From contig NZ_JAFBDB010000005.1 of NCBI RefSeq assembly GCF_016908015.1, positions 1 to 64,000 on the forward strand: DNA of 64,000 nucleotides, in the 5' to 3' direction. Position numbers and translations under genes: made by a program. This DNA comes from Clostridium pascui (GTDB taxonomy: Bacteria > Bacillota > Clostridia > Clostridiales > Clostridiaceae). Shown here in pieces: positions 44,535 to 54,456 of the stretch. The number at the start of each line of letters is the position of its first letter. The first letter of the stretch is position 1. The notes under the pieces were generated by a model. That model did not search any database, had not been told where the DNA came from, and saw nothing but the letters and a program-made list of their open reading frames with translations.

Positions 44535-46299
44535 CTAAAATTCCTCCTTTGCTGATAAGTTCATCCATAACAGCTGTTAACTCTTTGGAAATAACATCGA
44601 CTTTACCTAGGTTTTCTTCTGTTATATACTTAGATCTTGCTATTTTATCTCTAATTTCAAGATTTAATATATCTTTTAGATATACTCCTGCTTTTAGTGC
44701 TCTTTGTGCCTCATCACCAAATTGAAGTACTAACTTTAACATTTTATATTGCTTATCTAATGATGCATATGTATCTGCATCATGGAACGCATTTTGCTGT
44801 AAATAATCTTCCCTTATAGATCTTGCTGTTTCTAGTTTTAATCTATCAGATTCTGATAAAGCATCGATACCAACAAGTCTTACTATTTCCTCTAAGCTGG
44901 ACTCTTCTTGAAGCAGTGCCATAGCTTTAATTCTTAACGATGTCCAATCTTCTGCAACATTCTCATTTAGCCATTCCCCAACTCTATCTGCATATAAGGA
45001 GTAAGAACTTAACCAATTTATAGCTGGGAAATGTCTTCTATATGCCAACTGGGAATCCAATCCCCAAAATACCTTAACTATTCTAAGTGTTGATTGTGTA
45101 ACAGGTTCTGAAATATCTCCTCCTGGTGGAGATACTGCTCCTATAGCTGTAAGAGCTCCTTCTCTACCATCTTTACCTAGACAAATAACATTACCTGCTC
45201 TTTCATAGAATTCCGCAAGTCTTGAGCCTAAATAAGCTGGATATCCTTCATCACCTGGCATTTCTTCAAGTCTTCCTGACATTTCTCTTAGAGCTTCTGC
45301 CCACCTAGATGTAGAATCTGCCATTAAAGCTATGGAGTATCCCATATCTCTAAAGTATTCGCCTATGGTTATACCTGTATATATGGAAGCTTCTCTTGCA
45401 GCAACAGGCATATTAGATGTATTTGCAATAAGAACTGTTCTTTTCATCAATGGTTCTCCAGTTTTAGGATCCCTTAACTCTGGGAACTCATTTAAAACGT
45501 CTGTCATTTCATTTCCACGTTCTCCACAGCCTATATATACAACCATTTGTGCATCTGCCCATTTTGCTAATTGGTGTTGTACTACAGTTTTACCACTTCC
45601 GAAAGGACCTGGCACACAAGCTGTTCCACCTTTAGTCACAGGGAAAAAGGTGTCTATTACTCTTTGGCCTGTTATCATTGGAGCTGAAGGATTTAACTTT
45701 CTAGCATAGGGTCTCCCTTTTCTAACTGGCCATTTTTGCATCAAAGTTAAATCTACAATATCCTTTTCTGTTTGAATTTCACCTACTTTATCTACAACAG
45801 TGTAGTCTCCTTCATTTAAGAAAACTATTTTACCCTTAATTCCATAAGGTACCATTATTTTATGTTCTATTATAGAAGTTTCCTGCACAACTCCCACTAT
45901 ATCTCCTGCTTCTACTTCATCGCCAGCAGCTTTAACAGGCGTAAAGTGCCAAATCTTTTTTCTGTCTAATGCAAGTACTTCTACTCCTCTAGCTAAAAAT
46001 GCTCCTGCTTGTTCTTCTATAGCATTAAGAGGTCTTTGTATTCCATCAAACATTGCCTCAATAAGACCTGGACCTAATTCAACACTTAAAGGAGCTCCTG
46101 TTGTAACTACTGGTGCACCTGGTCCTAGTCCTGAAGTTTCCTCATATACCTGAATAGACGCTTTATCGCCTCTCATTTCTATTATTTCACCTATAAGACG
46201 CTCATTTCCAACTCTAACCACGTCAAATAAGTTTGCTTCATCCATACCCTCAGCAAGAACTAAAGGTCCTGAAACTTTTACAACTCTTCCAGTCTTCAA
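44527..46299 (-). CDS. atpA: V-type ATP synthase subunit A (catalytic)
   Basis: 590 aa catalytic subunit. Walker A GPFGSGKT is at residues 231-238. The non-homologous insertion loop of V/A-type A subunits lies at about 115-190, and the catalytic Glu region [13 protein letters not shown] and [27 protein letters not shown] (in parts) follow. Together with B it forms the ATP-hydrolysing hexamer. Confidence 0.98.
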   Translation of the reverse strand: MKTGRVVKVSGPLVLAEGMDEANLFDVVRVGNERLIGEIIEMRGDKASIQVYEETSGLGPGAPVVTTGAPLSVELGPGLIEAMFDGIQRPLNAIEEQAGAFLARGVEVLALDRKKIWHFTPVKAAGDEVEAGDIVGVVQETSIIEHKIMVPYGIKGKIVFLNEGDYTVVDKVGEIQTEKDIVDLTLMQKWPVRKGRPYARKLNPSAPMITGQRVIDTFFPVTKGGTACVPGPFGSGKTVVQHQLAKWADAQMVVYIGCGERGNEMTDVLNEFPELRDPKTGEPLMKRTVLIANTSNMPVAAREASIYTGITIGEYFRDMGYSIALMADSTSRWAEALREMSGRLEEMPGDEGYPAYLGSRLAEFYERAGNVICLGKDGREGALTAIGAVSPPGGDISEPVTQSTLRIVKVFWGLDSQLAYRRHFPAINWLSSYSLYADRVGEWLNENVAEDWTSLRIKAMALLQEESSLEEIVRLVGIDALSESDRLKLETARSIREDYLQQNAFHDADTYASLDKQYKMLKLVLQFGDEAQRALKAGVYLKDILNLEIRDKIARSKYITEENLGKVDVISKELTAVMDELISKGGILDA

Positions 46300-46317
46300 G
46301 CCTACCTACCTACCTTC

Positions 46318-46632
46318 CTATAAAATATTCACTCCAACTGCTTTTTCAACATTATCGTTAATCCTCTGCATTCCAATATTTAAGGTACCTTGATTGTTAG
46401 GAATGAGGATAATGGCAGGAAGTAATTCTCTATTATATCTTTCTATAGTCTCATCTAAGTCCTTAGCTACCTGCTCCGTTATAAAAATAACTCCATATTT
46501 TTTAGCTGCTAATGTATCTACAATTTTTCTAGCTTCGTCTGAATCTAATACAGGAAAGACGTCTATTCCTAATGCTTTAAATGCAAGTATAGAATCTTTA
46601 TCCCCTACTACTCCTATTTTATACATAGACAT
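46318..46632 (-). CDS. atpF: V-type ATP synthase subunit F
   Basis: 104 aa from ATG 46632, with AAAGG at good distance; GTG 46635 and a later ATG are possible but poorer. The small Rossmann-like stalk subunit begins [20 protein letters not shown] and shows the [10 protein letters not shown] segment. It overlaps subunit C by 14 bp. Confidence 0.93.
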   Translation of the reverse strand: MSMYKIGVVGDKDSILAFKALGIDVFPVLDSDEARKIVDTLAAKKYGVIFITEQVAKDLDETIERYNRELLPAIILIPNNQGTLNIGMQRINDNVEKAVGVNIL

Positions 46633-47620
46633 CACGCAGCCTTTCTCTTATAGTATCTGGTGCTATACTATTTAACTTTCCAACCATTATTATTCTTATA
46701 ACTTTTATTTCCGTTTCTTTTGCATATATGTATGCAATTAATGGCTCTGCTCCAAAACTTACATATTTTGCATTCTTAACATAGTTCATAGTATAATTAT
46801 CAACAAGTTTTTCAAATAAGTTAAAATCACCTGTATTTAAATAATCCTCTATTCCTAATCTCAATACATTATAGTAATCTGTGTAAGAAACCTTATTTAT
46901 AAAACTCTCAATAGAATCATTGAAGTTATTTAAAAACACATCTTTGTCTAATTTACCATTTTCTATAAATACTTCATTAAAAAAGCTTCTATCTTTATTC
47001 TGCTTTTTTATTCTTAAGAAAGCTTTTAAGTTGGTTAAATCTATATTTGTTTTTATATAATCAATTATAGCTTTTTCACCTGTTTCTTTTCCTTTACTAT
47101 ACATGTCTTCATACATCAATTTGTCTGCTATAATATCTATTTTTTGAGGGTCTTCTGATTCTTCAAAAAGCTTCAGTGACTTTTCAAAAGTAGATCTCAT
47201 AAATCCATTTAAATCTCTATAGTTAGACTCATCAGAGCATCTTTTTAAACTATCAGCATTAACTGTGCCAACTGGAATTAAAAGATAACTTAAATCTTTT
47301 CCAAGTAGTTTTCCCTTTATTAGCACCTTTATATTATGATAATCGTATCTTATACTCATAATATCAATAATTAATTTCTCTGGTGAAACTTCATACATTA
47401 GAGCATAAAGCCTTTTTAATTCTTCACTTAAAAGTATTTCATACTCTTCTGGTCTTTTGATATTTCCCATATGATTGCCGTACTGAGTTTCCTGCAGCAA
47501 TTTTAAAGCTTCTTCAGGAGATGAACTATCAATAAGCCTATCAATTTTTGACTTATCAAGGAGTTTGGTTTCCAGTGCTCTGAGCCTTGACACCGCTTGT
47601 ATAAACTTCATGTTATCCAT
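46619..47620 (-). CDS. atpC: V-type ATP synthase subunit C
   Basis: 333 aa, helical stalk/connector subunit of the archaeal d/C type. It shows the expected [15 protein letters not shown] start and threefold repeated helical units, with the [16 protein letters not shown] segment. ATG with GGAGG upstream. It follows subunit E by 15 bp and overlaps F. Confidence 0.93.
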   Translation of the reverse strand: MDNMKFIQAVSRLRALETKLLDKSKIDRLIDSSSPEEALKLLQETQYGNHMGNIKRPEEYEILLSEELKRLYALMYEVSPEKLIIDIMSIRYDYHNIKVLIKGKLLGKDLSYLLIPVGTVNADSLKRCSDESNYRDLNGFMRSTFEKSLKLFEESEDPQKIDIIADKLMYEDMYSKGKETGEKAIIDYIKTNIDLTNLKAFLRIKKQNKDRSFFNEVFIENGKLDKDVFLNNFNDSIESFINKVSYTDYYNVLRLGIEDYLNTGDFNLFEKLVDNYTMNYVKNAKYVSFGAEPLIAYIYAKETEIKVIRIIMVGKLNSIAPDTIRERLRDVYV

Positions 47621-47635
47621 ATAACCATATCCTCC

Positions 47636-48241
47636 TTAATTTGATTTAAATAAAATATCTAAAATCTTATCCTCTAGCTCATCTCTTAATGAAGGTACTA
47701 GAGCTTCAAAAGTACAATTTATTTCTATGCCATTTTTACAAAGAATAAACCCACCTTTAATATCTCTATCTTCAGAACTTAGTTTAAGTTCTCCTTTTTT
47801 ACCTTTAGCTCTTAATTCTCCATTGATAAAGTTTATAAGATTTTCATCTATTGTATTTTTGTAATTTGTTGATATCACTATCTCTTCATCACCCTCAATA
47901 TCCAAGGATAATATAAAATTTCTAACAAACTTATTATATTCATCTTGAGATATTTCTTGCAACTCACTTTCTGCTCTATAAAACACACTTTCTATTAAAT
48001 CTTGTTTAGCTTTTAACTTCTTATTTCTTATATCTAAATTAGCATTAGATATTATTCTTTCTTTTCTAGTGACAGATTCCATATGACTTTTATTTATTAT
48101 TAGTTCCTTTTGTTTTTCAGCTTTACTTGTGAGACTGTCAACAGCTTCCTTTTCCTTTTCTTTAGCTTCATTTATAATTTCCTGTGCTTTGCTGTTGGCA
48201 TCCTCTAATATCTTAGAAATTAAGTTATCTAAATTAGCCAC
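47636..48241 (-). CDS. atpE: V-type ATP synthase subunit E
   Basis: 201 aa peripheral stalk subunit. It is a long basic/acidic heptad-like helix (about residues 10-105: EDANSKAQEIINEAKEKEKE and on), followed by a small globular C-terminus. It pairs with the G/H-like subunit encoded first in the operon. Follows K by 46 bp. Confidence 0.93.
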   Translation of the reverse strand: MANLDNLISKILEDANSKAQEIINEAKEKEKEAVDSLTSKAEKQKELIINKSHMESVTRKERIISNANLDIRNKKLKAKQDLIESVFYRAESELQEISQDEYNKFVRNFILSLDIEGDEEIVISTNYKNTIDENLINFINGELRAKGKKGELKLSSEDRDIKGGFILCKNGIEINCTFEALVPSLRDELEDKILDILFKSN

Positions 48242-48287
48242 GAAGAACCCTCCTTTACTGTTTATTTAGGCTCTAACTTAAAGTATA

Positions 48288-48794
48288 TTAAACCTGTATC
48301 CCAACTATCATTATGATTGAAGTAACAAGTGCTATAACTGCATATGTTTCAACCATAGCTGCAAATAATACGCCTTTAAACATGTGCTCTGGCTTCTTCG
48401 CTAGTATTGATATACCTGATGCTGCAGTTTTACCCTGTGCTATAGCTGATTTCCAACCTGCTATTACTATTGGTAATGATGCTAAGAATATTAAGAAACC
48501 TGATCCTAATGATACTTGTGCTGCTGTTCCTCCAAGTAATCCTATTTTATTTAATATTATAAGTGTAGTAACGAAACCATAGAAACCTTGTGTTCCTGGT
48601 AAAACCTGTAGAATAAGTGCCTGACCAAACTTATCTGGGTCCTCTGTAATAAGCCCAGAAGCCGCTTCACCTACTATTCCAACTCCCTTTGCTGAACCAA
48701 TACCTGGAAGTGCTGTAGCTAAGGCTGCACCTAATAGGGCAAATAATAAACCTCCGTTTTCAGTCATAAATTCTAAAAAAGTTGCAAAATTCAT
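48288..48794 (-). CDS. atpK: V-type ATP synthase subunit K (c ring, Na+ signature)
   Basis: 168 aa 16-kDa proteolipid with four helices, a fusion of two hairpins as in Enterococcus hirae NtpK. Ion-site residues align: Thr68 and Gln69 in VLPGTQGF, Gln120 in SAIAQGK, and the carboxylate Glu149 in AAMVETYA. In NtpK the equivalents coordinate Na+. Presence of the Thr/Gln/Gln/Glu set argues for Na+ rather than H+ coupling. Gly-rich helix packing (GIGSAKGVGIVGEAASG) is visible. Confidence 0.95.
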   Translation of the reverse strand: MNFATFLEFMTENGGLLFALLGAALATALPGIGSAKGVGIVGEAASGLITEDPDKFGQALILQVLPGTQGFYGFVTTLIILNKIGLLGGTAAQVSLGSGFLIFLASLPIVIAGWKSAIAQGKTAASGISILAKKPEHMFKGVLFAAMVETYAVIALVTSIIMIVGIQV

Positions 48795-48806
48795 ATTAAA
48801 TTCCTC

Positions 48807-50774
48807 CTAATCCTTTATTATTCTTATATATTTATTTTTAGTTGTGAATGGCTTAAATTCTTTACCTCCACCACTATAGAACTTTCCAAAAAACTCCAAG
48901 TATTGAAGTCTACAGGCATGCACATATGCTCCTAATACATTTATTGCAAGATTAAATATATGTCCTCCTAAGAATATAACAGTTCCAAATATCCATGCAA
49001 ATACACCATTACCTAAAAGACTTACCATTAAATTAAATGATGTTCCTATAAGTCCAGTAGCCAGACCAAGGGCTAAGAGCCTTGAATAAGATAAAATATC
49101 TCCTAAATATCCTGTTATCCCATATATTCCATAAAAACCGCCAGCTATTTTACCAACTATTCCCTTATTAGTTCTTCCCTGTGTAGCTACAAGTCCAATA
49201 AGTCCTACAATAGTCATATACTTGCCTATAGTTCCTAACACTGGAATTCCTATGGATGGTCCAATAAAGAGTAAAACTAATCCTGAAATAGTAAGATACC
49301 AAAATCCTACATCGAAAAGAGCATCTAATGCCTTACCTGACTTTATCAATTCATATGCCTTTATACCTAAACCTGTATACAAATGCACAAATCCCATTAT
49401 TATTGCTAAAATCAATACAGACATAGGTTCTGAAGAAGGATCTAGCCAAAGAGGTTTTATCCCTCCAGAGATAATCATGGTTGTAGCATCGCCAAAATAA
49501 CTTCCATATATAATTCCCCAGGCTATGGTAGAAATACTGATGCTTTGAAAGAGTTTCATAAATTTTTGAACCCCTTTGTCTAAAGGCAAGAGCTTCAATG
49601 CTAAAGTTGAGGCTATAAGCATTACTAAACCATAACCCGCGTCTGACAGCATCATTCCGAAAAACACAAAGAAGAATGGTGTCATTGCAGGTGTAGGGTC
49701 TACCTCTCTATAATTTGGCAGACTATACATGGAAGTAATAATTTCATAAGGCTCAACAAATTTATTATTTTTTAATAATATTGGCACATTATCCTCTGAG
49801 GATGGTTCTCTAAATTCAATAAAGTAATGTTCTCCACAGCAGATTTTTAAAATATCCTCAAACTCTGCTTTCTTTTCCTCAGGTGTCCAGCCTTCTATAA
49901 CCAATACTTTATCGGTTTTTAGAAAATATTCCCCTGATTTTGCCTTGTTTTCTTCCATGCTGTAATATTCAAATGCTACTTCTAAATCCTCTATTTTATC
50001 ACTATGTTTTTTTACTTCTTCCTCAATGCCTTTTGCTTCATTTTGAGCTGCTTCTATCTTTTTATTATTTTCTTTTATTATTTCCTTTGGAGTATTGCTA
50101 TATTTAAAGTCAAACTTATTTAAATTGTATTTTTTTACTAAATCTTCTGTTAATTCAGCCTGTGATTTATGAAATAACACTAGTAAACTTACTTCATCCC
50201 TTGTTTCTCCTAACTTTTCAGTATAAGAATGAGAAATTTGACTATTTAACTCTTCAATAAATTTATCAGCTAAATTTTTATTTACAGTTCCAATAAAATA
50301 ATTTGATGTTTTTAAGCTCTTCAAATCTGCAAAGGATACATCTAGATTAGTCCAGGGAGTAAGTTCTTCTATTTCACTCTTAAGTTTACTAATTTCATTT
50401 TTCAAATCATTTAACTTATTATCAAATTTTTTCAATGTTTCATAAGTTGAAAGCCAATTACTTTTTTCAGTAAGTTTTTTAATTTCATCGTATCTTAAGT
50501 GTTTCTTTCCCTTTTTTATGGCTTTAATACCTTTTTCTCTTGGTACATATTTATCCATAAAATCTAATGAAAATTTAACCTTTGCAAGTTCACTTTGGAC
50601 TTCAGAAACCTTTATATTATCACTTGCTTCTTCCAGGAATGGCATTTCTTCTATTATTTTTTCCTCAAAACTCACAAACTGCACTCCTTGAAATTTTTGC
50701 AAGCCTTCTAAAATAGTTTCTTTTTGTGATTGAAAAGCCAATAATGTAAATTTATTCATTTTAACTATTGCCAT
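48807..50774 (-). CDS. atpI: V-type ATP synthase subunit I
   Basis: 655 aa. The N-terminal cytoplasmic arm (about 1-330) is rich in coiled coil, and the C-terminal part carries about eight membrane helices. The essential Arg of the ion channel is expected in the LSYSRLLALGLATGLIG region. It overlaps the upstream small stalk gene by 14 bp. Subunit I forms the stator half-channels facing the K ring. Confidence 0.95.
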   Translation of the reverse strand: MAIVKMNKFTLLAFQSQKETILEGLQKFQGVQFVSFEEKIIEEMPFLEEASDNIKVSEVQSELAKVKFSLDFMDKYVPREKGIKAIKKGKKHLRYDEIKKLTEKSNWLSTYETLKKFDNKLNDLKNEISKLKSEIEELTPWTNLDVSFADLKSLKTSNYFIGTVNKNLADKFIEELNSQISHSYTEKLGETRDEVSLLVLFHKSQAELTEDLVKKYNLNKFDFKYSNTPKEIIKENNKKIEAAQNEAKGIEEEVKKHSDKIEDLEVAFEYYSMEENKAKSGEYFLKTDKVLVIEGWTPEEKKAEFEDILKICCGEHYFIEFREPSSEDNVPILLKNNKFVEPYEIITSMYSLPNYREVDPTPAMTPFFFVFFGMMLSDAGYGLVMLIASTLALKLLPLDKGVQKFMKLFQSISISTIAWGIIYGSYFGDATTMIISGGIKPLWLDPSSEPMSVLILAIIMGFVHLYTGLGIKAYELIKSGKALDALFDVGFWYLTISGLVLLFIGPSIGIPVLGTIGKYMTIVGLIGLVATQGRTNKGIVGKIAGGFYGIYGITGYLGDILSYSRLLALGLATGLIGTSFNLMVSLLGNGVFAWIFGTVIFLGGHIFNLAINVLGAYVHACRLQYLEFFGKFYSGGGKEFKPFTTKNKYIRIIKD

Positions 50775-51087
50775 TATTCATCACTATCCTCTCGACTACT
50801 AACTTAATAGCATTTTTTATTTTATCCTCGGATAAATTTATTATATCATCTATATCTTTTTGAGCTTTTTCTTTAATAATTACAGCTTCCTTTTCACCTT
50901 CTTTTATAGCTTCTGATATAATGCTATTTGCTGAAATATTAGCTTCACTAATTATTCTTTTATATTCCTCGTTGGCTTTTACTTCTGCACTTTTAATAAT
51001 ACTTTTACTCTCTAACTGAGCATTTTTTATAATTTCTTCTGCTTTTGATTCTGCATTTTTTATATTTTTTACAGCCTCTAATGCCAA
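50761..51087 (-). CDS. atpH: V-type ATP synthase subunit G/H (peripheral stalk)
   Basis: 108 aa, almost entirely one long helix with a strongly charged, heptad-like repeat (KNIKNAESKAEEIIKNAQ, IIKSAEVKANEEYKRIIS), the partner of subunit E. First gene of the nine-gene operon. ATG with GGAGGTGA upstream. Gene names follow archaeal A-type usage; E. hirae calls it ntpF. Confidence 0.88.
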   Translation of the reverse strand: MALEAVKNIKNAESKAEEIIKNAQLESKSIIKSAEVKANEEYKRIISEANISANSIISEAIKEGEKEAVIIKEKAQKDIDDIINLSEDKIKNAIKLVVERIVMNNGNS

Positions 51088-51147
51088 TCAAATCACCTCC
51101 TTAAGTTTATAATAAAAGTATTTTCAACTAAATCCCAAAATTTTCTA

Positions 51148-51206
51148 TGTAGAATATTACCATAAGATATCCCCCTAGGGGGTATACTCGATAATAATAT
51201 TCTACA
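51148..51206. promoter_or_regulatory. 59-bp imperfect palindrome centred on a CsoR-type operator
   Basis: Outer arms TGTAGAATATTA (51148-51159) and TAATATTCTACA (51195-51206) are perfect. The core (51167-51186) reads ATATCCCCC-TA-GGGGGTATA, with the C-run/G-run form of CsoR-family operators. It overlaps the -10 and the start of the V-ATPase promoter. No T run follows, so it is not a simple terminator. Confidence 0.65.
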
Positions 51207-51226
51207 TCTATAATTATTTTAGTCAA
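51199..51226 (-). promoter_or_regulatory. Promoter of the V-ATPase operon
   Basis: Minus strand TTGACT (51221-51226), 16-bp spacer, TAGAAT (51199-51204). The predicted start is near 51192, inside the large palindrome. Confidence 0.65.
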
Positions 51227-51388
51227 TAGTTTTTTTAGAATATTTATAAAATTTAGATATAAGAACATTTTATATACTTGTCTGTTTTTTTATATAATAT
51301 CATATACTTAAAAAATAAACTATACCTTTTAGGTATATTTATTAGGATTTTTTTATTTTTTTCAAATATATTAAACTTTTTCAAAGAT

Positions 51389-53083
51389 TTACTGCTGGAT
51401 AAGACTTGTAACATCTTTAATCTTGCCATTTCTGTCATCAAACATTATATATGTTTCTTTATTATATATATTTCCTTCTTTTATCAGTGCTATTATATCA
51501 ACATAAAATTTTTCAAGCCTAATATTATTCAATTCTCTGTTATTACTTACATAATCGGACTCTAATATTCTTCTCTTGAGTACTTTTTCTTCTTCTTTAT
51601 CCAAATCCTTATTTAAGAAATCAGGTATCCATTTCTTTTTAGTATGATATAAAAACTCATATTTAACTATTTCCTTTAATACAAAACTGTCTGAATTCAG
51701 TATACTTTCATTATAATAAATCAAAACCCTATAGTAGTCAACAAATGATATATTTCTGTCAAAGTATCCCTTTAAATAGTAAAATTGACTAAGTGAATAA
51801 TATAAGTCAAAAGGTTTCTCAAATTTTGATAAAAGATACTTTATAGATAGATTAAAATTACCTGAATTATAGTATCTATCCACCATTTCTTCTACCATTT
51901 TAAGCTTAATTAACTCCTCATAGGATATGTGATTAGTTTTCAAAATTTCATAGGGCGGAAACGGTGAATATACCATGCCCCATTTATCTGCTTCTTCTCT
52001 CATGGAGGATCCCTTTAAAAGCTTTAAAAATCCTAATTGAATTTGTTCTGGCTCAATGGAATACAAGTCATTAAATGATTTTTTAAATGAACTAAAATCT
52101 TCTTCAGGAAGCCCTATTATTAAATCTAAATGTTGATGTATATTTTTAATTTTTAAAAGCTCGCATACCTTTTCTTTGATATCTTCAAAATTTGCAGTTC
52201 TATTTATATTTTTAAGTACTTGATTATTTGTACTTTGAACTCCTACTTCAAATTGAAATCTATTTTTAGGAGCTTTAGATAATAATTCCATTTCATCCTT
52301 TGTTAATAAATCCGCAGATATTTCAAAATGGAAGGTGGTTTCTCCTTCTTCTTCTATCAAAAACTTCCATATTGAATACGCAAAGGTATGATCACAATTA
52401 AAAGTTCTATCCACAAATTTTACTAAATTAACTTTATTATCTATAAAATGCTTTAATTCATTTTTTACTCTTTCAAGGTTTAAAACCCTCACTCCATGAA
52501 CAGTTGAGGATAGGCAGTATTTACAGTTAAAAGGGCATCCTCTTGATGCTTCATAATATACAATCTTATTCTTTAAATCCTCGTCTCTATCATATGGAAA
52601 TACTATTTTATCCATTTCCATAAGTTCTCTTTTGCCTGTATAAATAACTTTCCCTTTATCTTTAAAGTATAGGCCTTTTACGTCTATTATTTGTCTATTA
52701 TTTAATATACATTCTATAAACTCTTTATATGTTTCTTCACCTTCTCCTGCTATTATGTAGTCGCAATTATCTTCTTCTACATAAGAAGCTTCTTCATAGG
52801 AAACCTCAGGCCCTCCAAAAAAGATAGTTATATTTTTATCTATAAGCTTTAATAATTTAGAAATTCTCAGTACATATTCCATGTTCCATATATAACAAGA
52901 AAATCCAACCATGTCTGGTTTCTCTTTCATTATATTTTGCACTATTCTTTCTACTCTATCGTTTATAGAATATTCTTGTAAAATACATTCATAATTTAAA
53001 TCTTTTGTGTATTTTTTTAAATATCTTATCGCTAAATTGCTATGAATATATTTAGAATTTACTGCTGCTAATATTACTTTCAT
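51389..53083 (-). CDS. B12-binding-domain radical SAM protein (DUF4080 type)
   Basis: 564 aa. An N-terminal cobalamin-binding-like Rossmann domain (about 1-130: VGFSCYIWNMEYVLRISKL) precedes a radical SAM domain with the cluster motif CPFNCKYC (CxxxCxxC; about residues 182-189). A C-terminal helical domain of DUF4080 type follows (from about 390). The DxHxxG cobalamin motif is not obvious. Substrate unknown; members often modify cofactors, antibiotics or RNA. A short methyltransferase-like gene follows upstream on the same strand. Confidence 0.88.
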   Translation of the reverse strand: MKVILAAVNSKYIHSNLAIRYLKKYTKDLNYECILQEYSINDRVERIVQNIMKEKPDMVGFSCYIWNMEYVLRISKLLKLIDKNITIFFGGPEVSYEEASYVEEDNCDYIIAGEGEETYKEFIECILNNRQIIDVKGLYFKDKGKVIYTGKRELMEMDKIVFPYDRDEDLKNKIVYYEASRGCPFNCKYCLSSTVHGVRVLNLERVKNELKHFIDNKVNLVKFVDRTFNCDHTFAYSIWKFLIEEEGETTFHFEISADLLTKDEMELLSKAPKNRFQFEVGVQSTNNQVLKNINRTANFEDIKEKVCELLKIKNIHQHLDLIIGLPEEDFSSFKKSFNDLYSIEPEQIQLGFLKLLKGSSMREEADKWGMVYSPFPPYEILKTNHISYEELIKLKMVEEMVDRYYNSGNFNLSIKYLLSKFEKPFDLYYSLSQFYYLKGYFDRNISFVDYYRVLIYYNESILNSDSFVLKEIVKYEFLYHTKKKWIPDFLNKDLDKEEEKVLKRRILESDYVSNNRELNNIRLEKFYVDIIALIKEGNIYNKETYIMFDDRNGKIKDVTSLIQQ

Positions 53084-53111
53084 TCTTTACTTTCCTTTCA
53101 AACCATTTATA

Positions 53112-53612
53112 TTATTTCTTTTCTGCTTTTATATAGTATATATCTTCGTCTTGCATTTCCTCTATTATGTTAAAATATTCACTTAAAATCTTTAAAGTAG
53201 TCTTTTTATTAGAACTCAAAAATATTTTATTATCTTTAAATGTAATCTTTTTTTCTTTTGTCTTAGAAGAAATAATTTTTATATTGAAATTCACTAACCT
53301 ATTATACCCCTTATTTACATCCCATATGTAAATTTTACCCTTTTCTTTTAGATATTTATTAATATTTTTTATAAGCTCCTTTCTGCTGCTTTCAAAATAA
53401 ACTTGACTTAGAGTAAAAAGTAATACACAGTTATCATAATATTTTTCCTCTATTTTATCCTCTTCACATTTCCCATCTATATAATCTATAGTAGGATTAG
53501 CATTGAACTCCTTATATAAATTATATATTATTCCCGTATTAGACATACCAATATCCAATAGATTGCCGTTAAATAATTCATCTTCTAATTGCAACGTAAT
53601 ATTTTTCTCCAT
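53112..53612 (-). CDS. SAM-dependent methyltransferase-like protein
   Basis: 166 aa. Elements of a class I methyltransferase: NGNLLDIGMSNTG resembles motif I (GxGxG partly degraded), IDYIDGKC motif II, and NCVLLFTLSQVYFES motif IV. The Gly-rich loop is atypical, so activity is not assured. It lies 28 bp upstream of the radical SAM gene in the same direction, implying joint function. Confidence 0.7.
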   Translation of the reverse strand: MEKNITLQLEDELFNGNLLDIGMSNTGIIYNLYKEFNANPTIDYIDGKCEEDKIEEKYYDNCVLLFTLSQVYFESSRKELIKNINKYLKEKGKIYIWDVNKGYNRLVNFNIKIISSKTKEKKITFKDNKIFLSSNKKTTLKILSEYFNIIEEMQDEDIYYIKAEKK

Positions 53613-53692
53613 ATATCCACCTCCTTCAAAGATGAATACCTCTTACTTCTAAGGCTTGTCAATTTTATATATAATATTTCTCTATAAAGATT

Positions 53693-53717
53693 AAAAATCC
53701 TCTAATAGAGGATTTTT
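53693..53717 (-). terminator. Terminator of the phospholipase C-like gene
   Basis: Arms AAAAATCCTCT and AGAGGATTTTT overlap the stop codon at 53716. Confidence 0.72.
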
Positions 53718-54456
53718 AATCTGCCTTTTCTAAAAGTTCCTTATAGTCTTTTCTAATTTTTGCTATTTCGTCACAAAAATCCAACATAAATCCTGCAGTG
53801 GTTCTCTGTGCTTCCTTTAATGAAACAGATGCGATATTTCCGTACCTTTGTTCTCTATCTTTAATGTGAATATTTTTCAAATATGCGTTATTAGCAATAA
53901 ATGCATTATTTTTTATATAGTCTTCTATATACTTGTATCTCACTACACCACTATCTGCTACGAAAATAAAGTCATTCATGAGCTTACTTATTATCCATAG
54001 TTCAAATTTTCTATGACTTTTTAAAAGTTTATTATTAACATGTTGAGGAACTGTAGTATCTTGTATCAAATGACAAGCTGCTCCAAAATAAAACATACCC
54101 TTTTCCATGTTTCCAACCTGAATATATTCTAAGGCGTTTGAATAATAACGTCTGCATTCTTCTAATGCATTAGAAAATCCGTATAGCCCCTTCCCTTTTC
54201 TGTAATCATAGAAATGATTGGAGCTTTTAAAATCCTGATCTGCCCACATAGCCCCTGCATTTATACTACTTATGTATTTCTTTAAGAATTCAAATTCTTC
54301 TTCATATCCATCATTTTTTAAAATATTTAGTGCCTGTATATCTATAAATTTATGAACAGTGCAATAAGTTTTCAGTACCTTTTTCTTCAAAGGATTTACA
54401 GCAAAAAATAATCCTCTTAGTGCACCCCCATAGGTTTTTTCAATTTTATTTCTCAT
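53716..54456 (-). CDS. Zinc-dependent phospholipase C-like protein without signal peptide
   Basis: 246 aa, resembles the N-terminal catalytic domain of bacterial zinc phospholipases C, such as alpha-toxin. Likely zinc ligands in order: His in VHKFI, Asp in WADQDF, His in NHFYD, the HxxxD pair of CHLIQD (about residue 134), His in PQHV, and His-x3-Glu in SHRKFE. It starts at an ATG without a secretion signal and lacks the usual mature N-terminal Trp, and the C-terminal membrane-binding domain is absent. It may act inside the cell or be processed by unknown means. Preceded by a gltP-type gene in the opposite direction. Confidence 0.83.
   Translation of the reverse strand: MRNKIEKTYGGALRGLFFAVNPLKKKVLKTYCTVHKFIDIQALNILKNDGYEEEFEFLKKYISSINAGAMWADQDFKSSNHFYDYRKGKGLYGFSNALEECRRYYSNALEYIQVGNMEKGMFYFGAACHLIQDTTVPQHVNNKLLKSHRKFELWIISKLMNDFIFVADSGVVRYKYIEDYIKNNAFIANNAYLKNIHIKDREQRYGNIASVSLKEAQRTTAGFMLDFCDEIAKIRKDYKELLEKAD

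Larger units (their letters stand above)
51088..51388. other. Regulatory gap upstream of the V-ATPase operon
   Basis: No gene was found in this 300-bp gap. The leftward radical SAM gene ends at its right side without an obvious terminator, and the promoter and palindrome described separately occupy its left half. The right half is plain AT-rich DNA. Confidence 0.6.

Noticed and set aside
51167-51186. Terminator of the radical SAM gene at the GC-rich palindrome
   Set aside because: No T run follows on the minus strand, and the palindrome lies on the promoter of the next operon, so an operator fits better.
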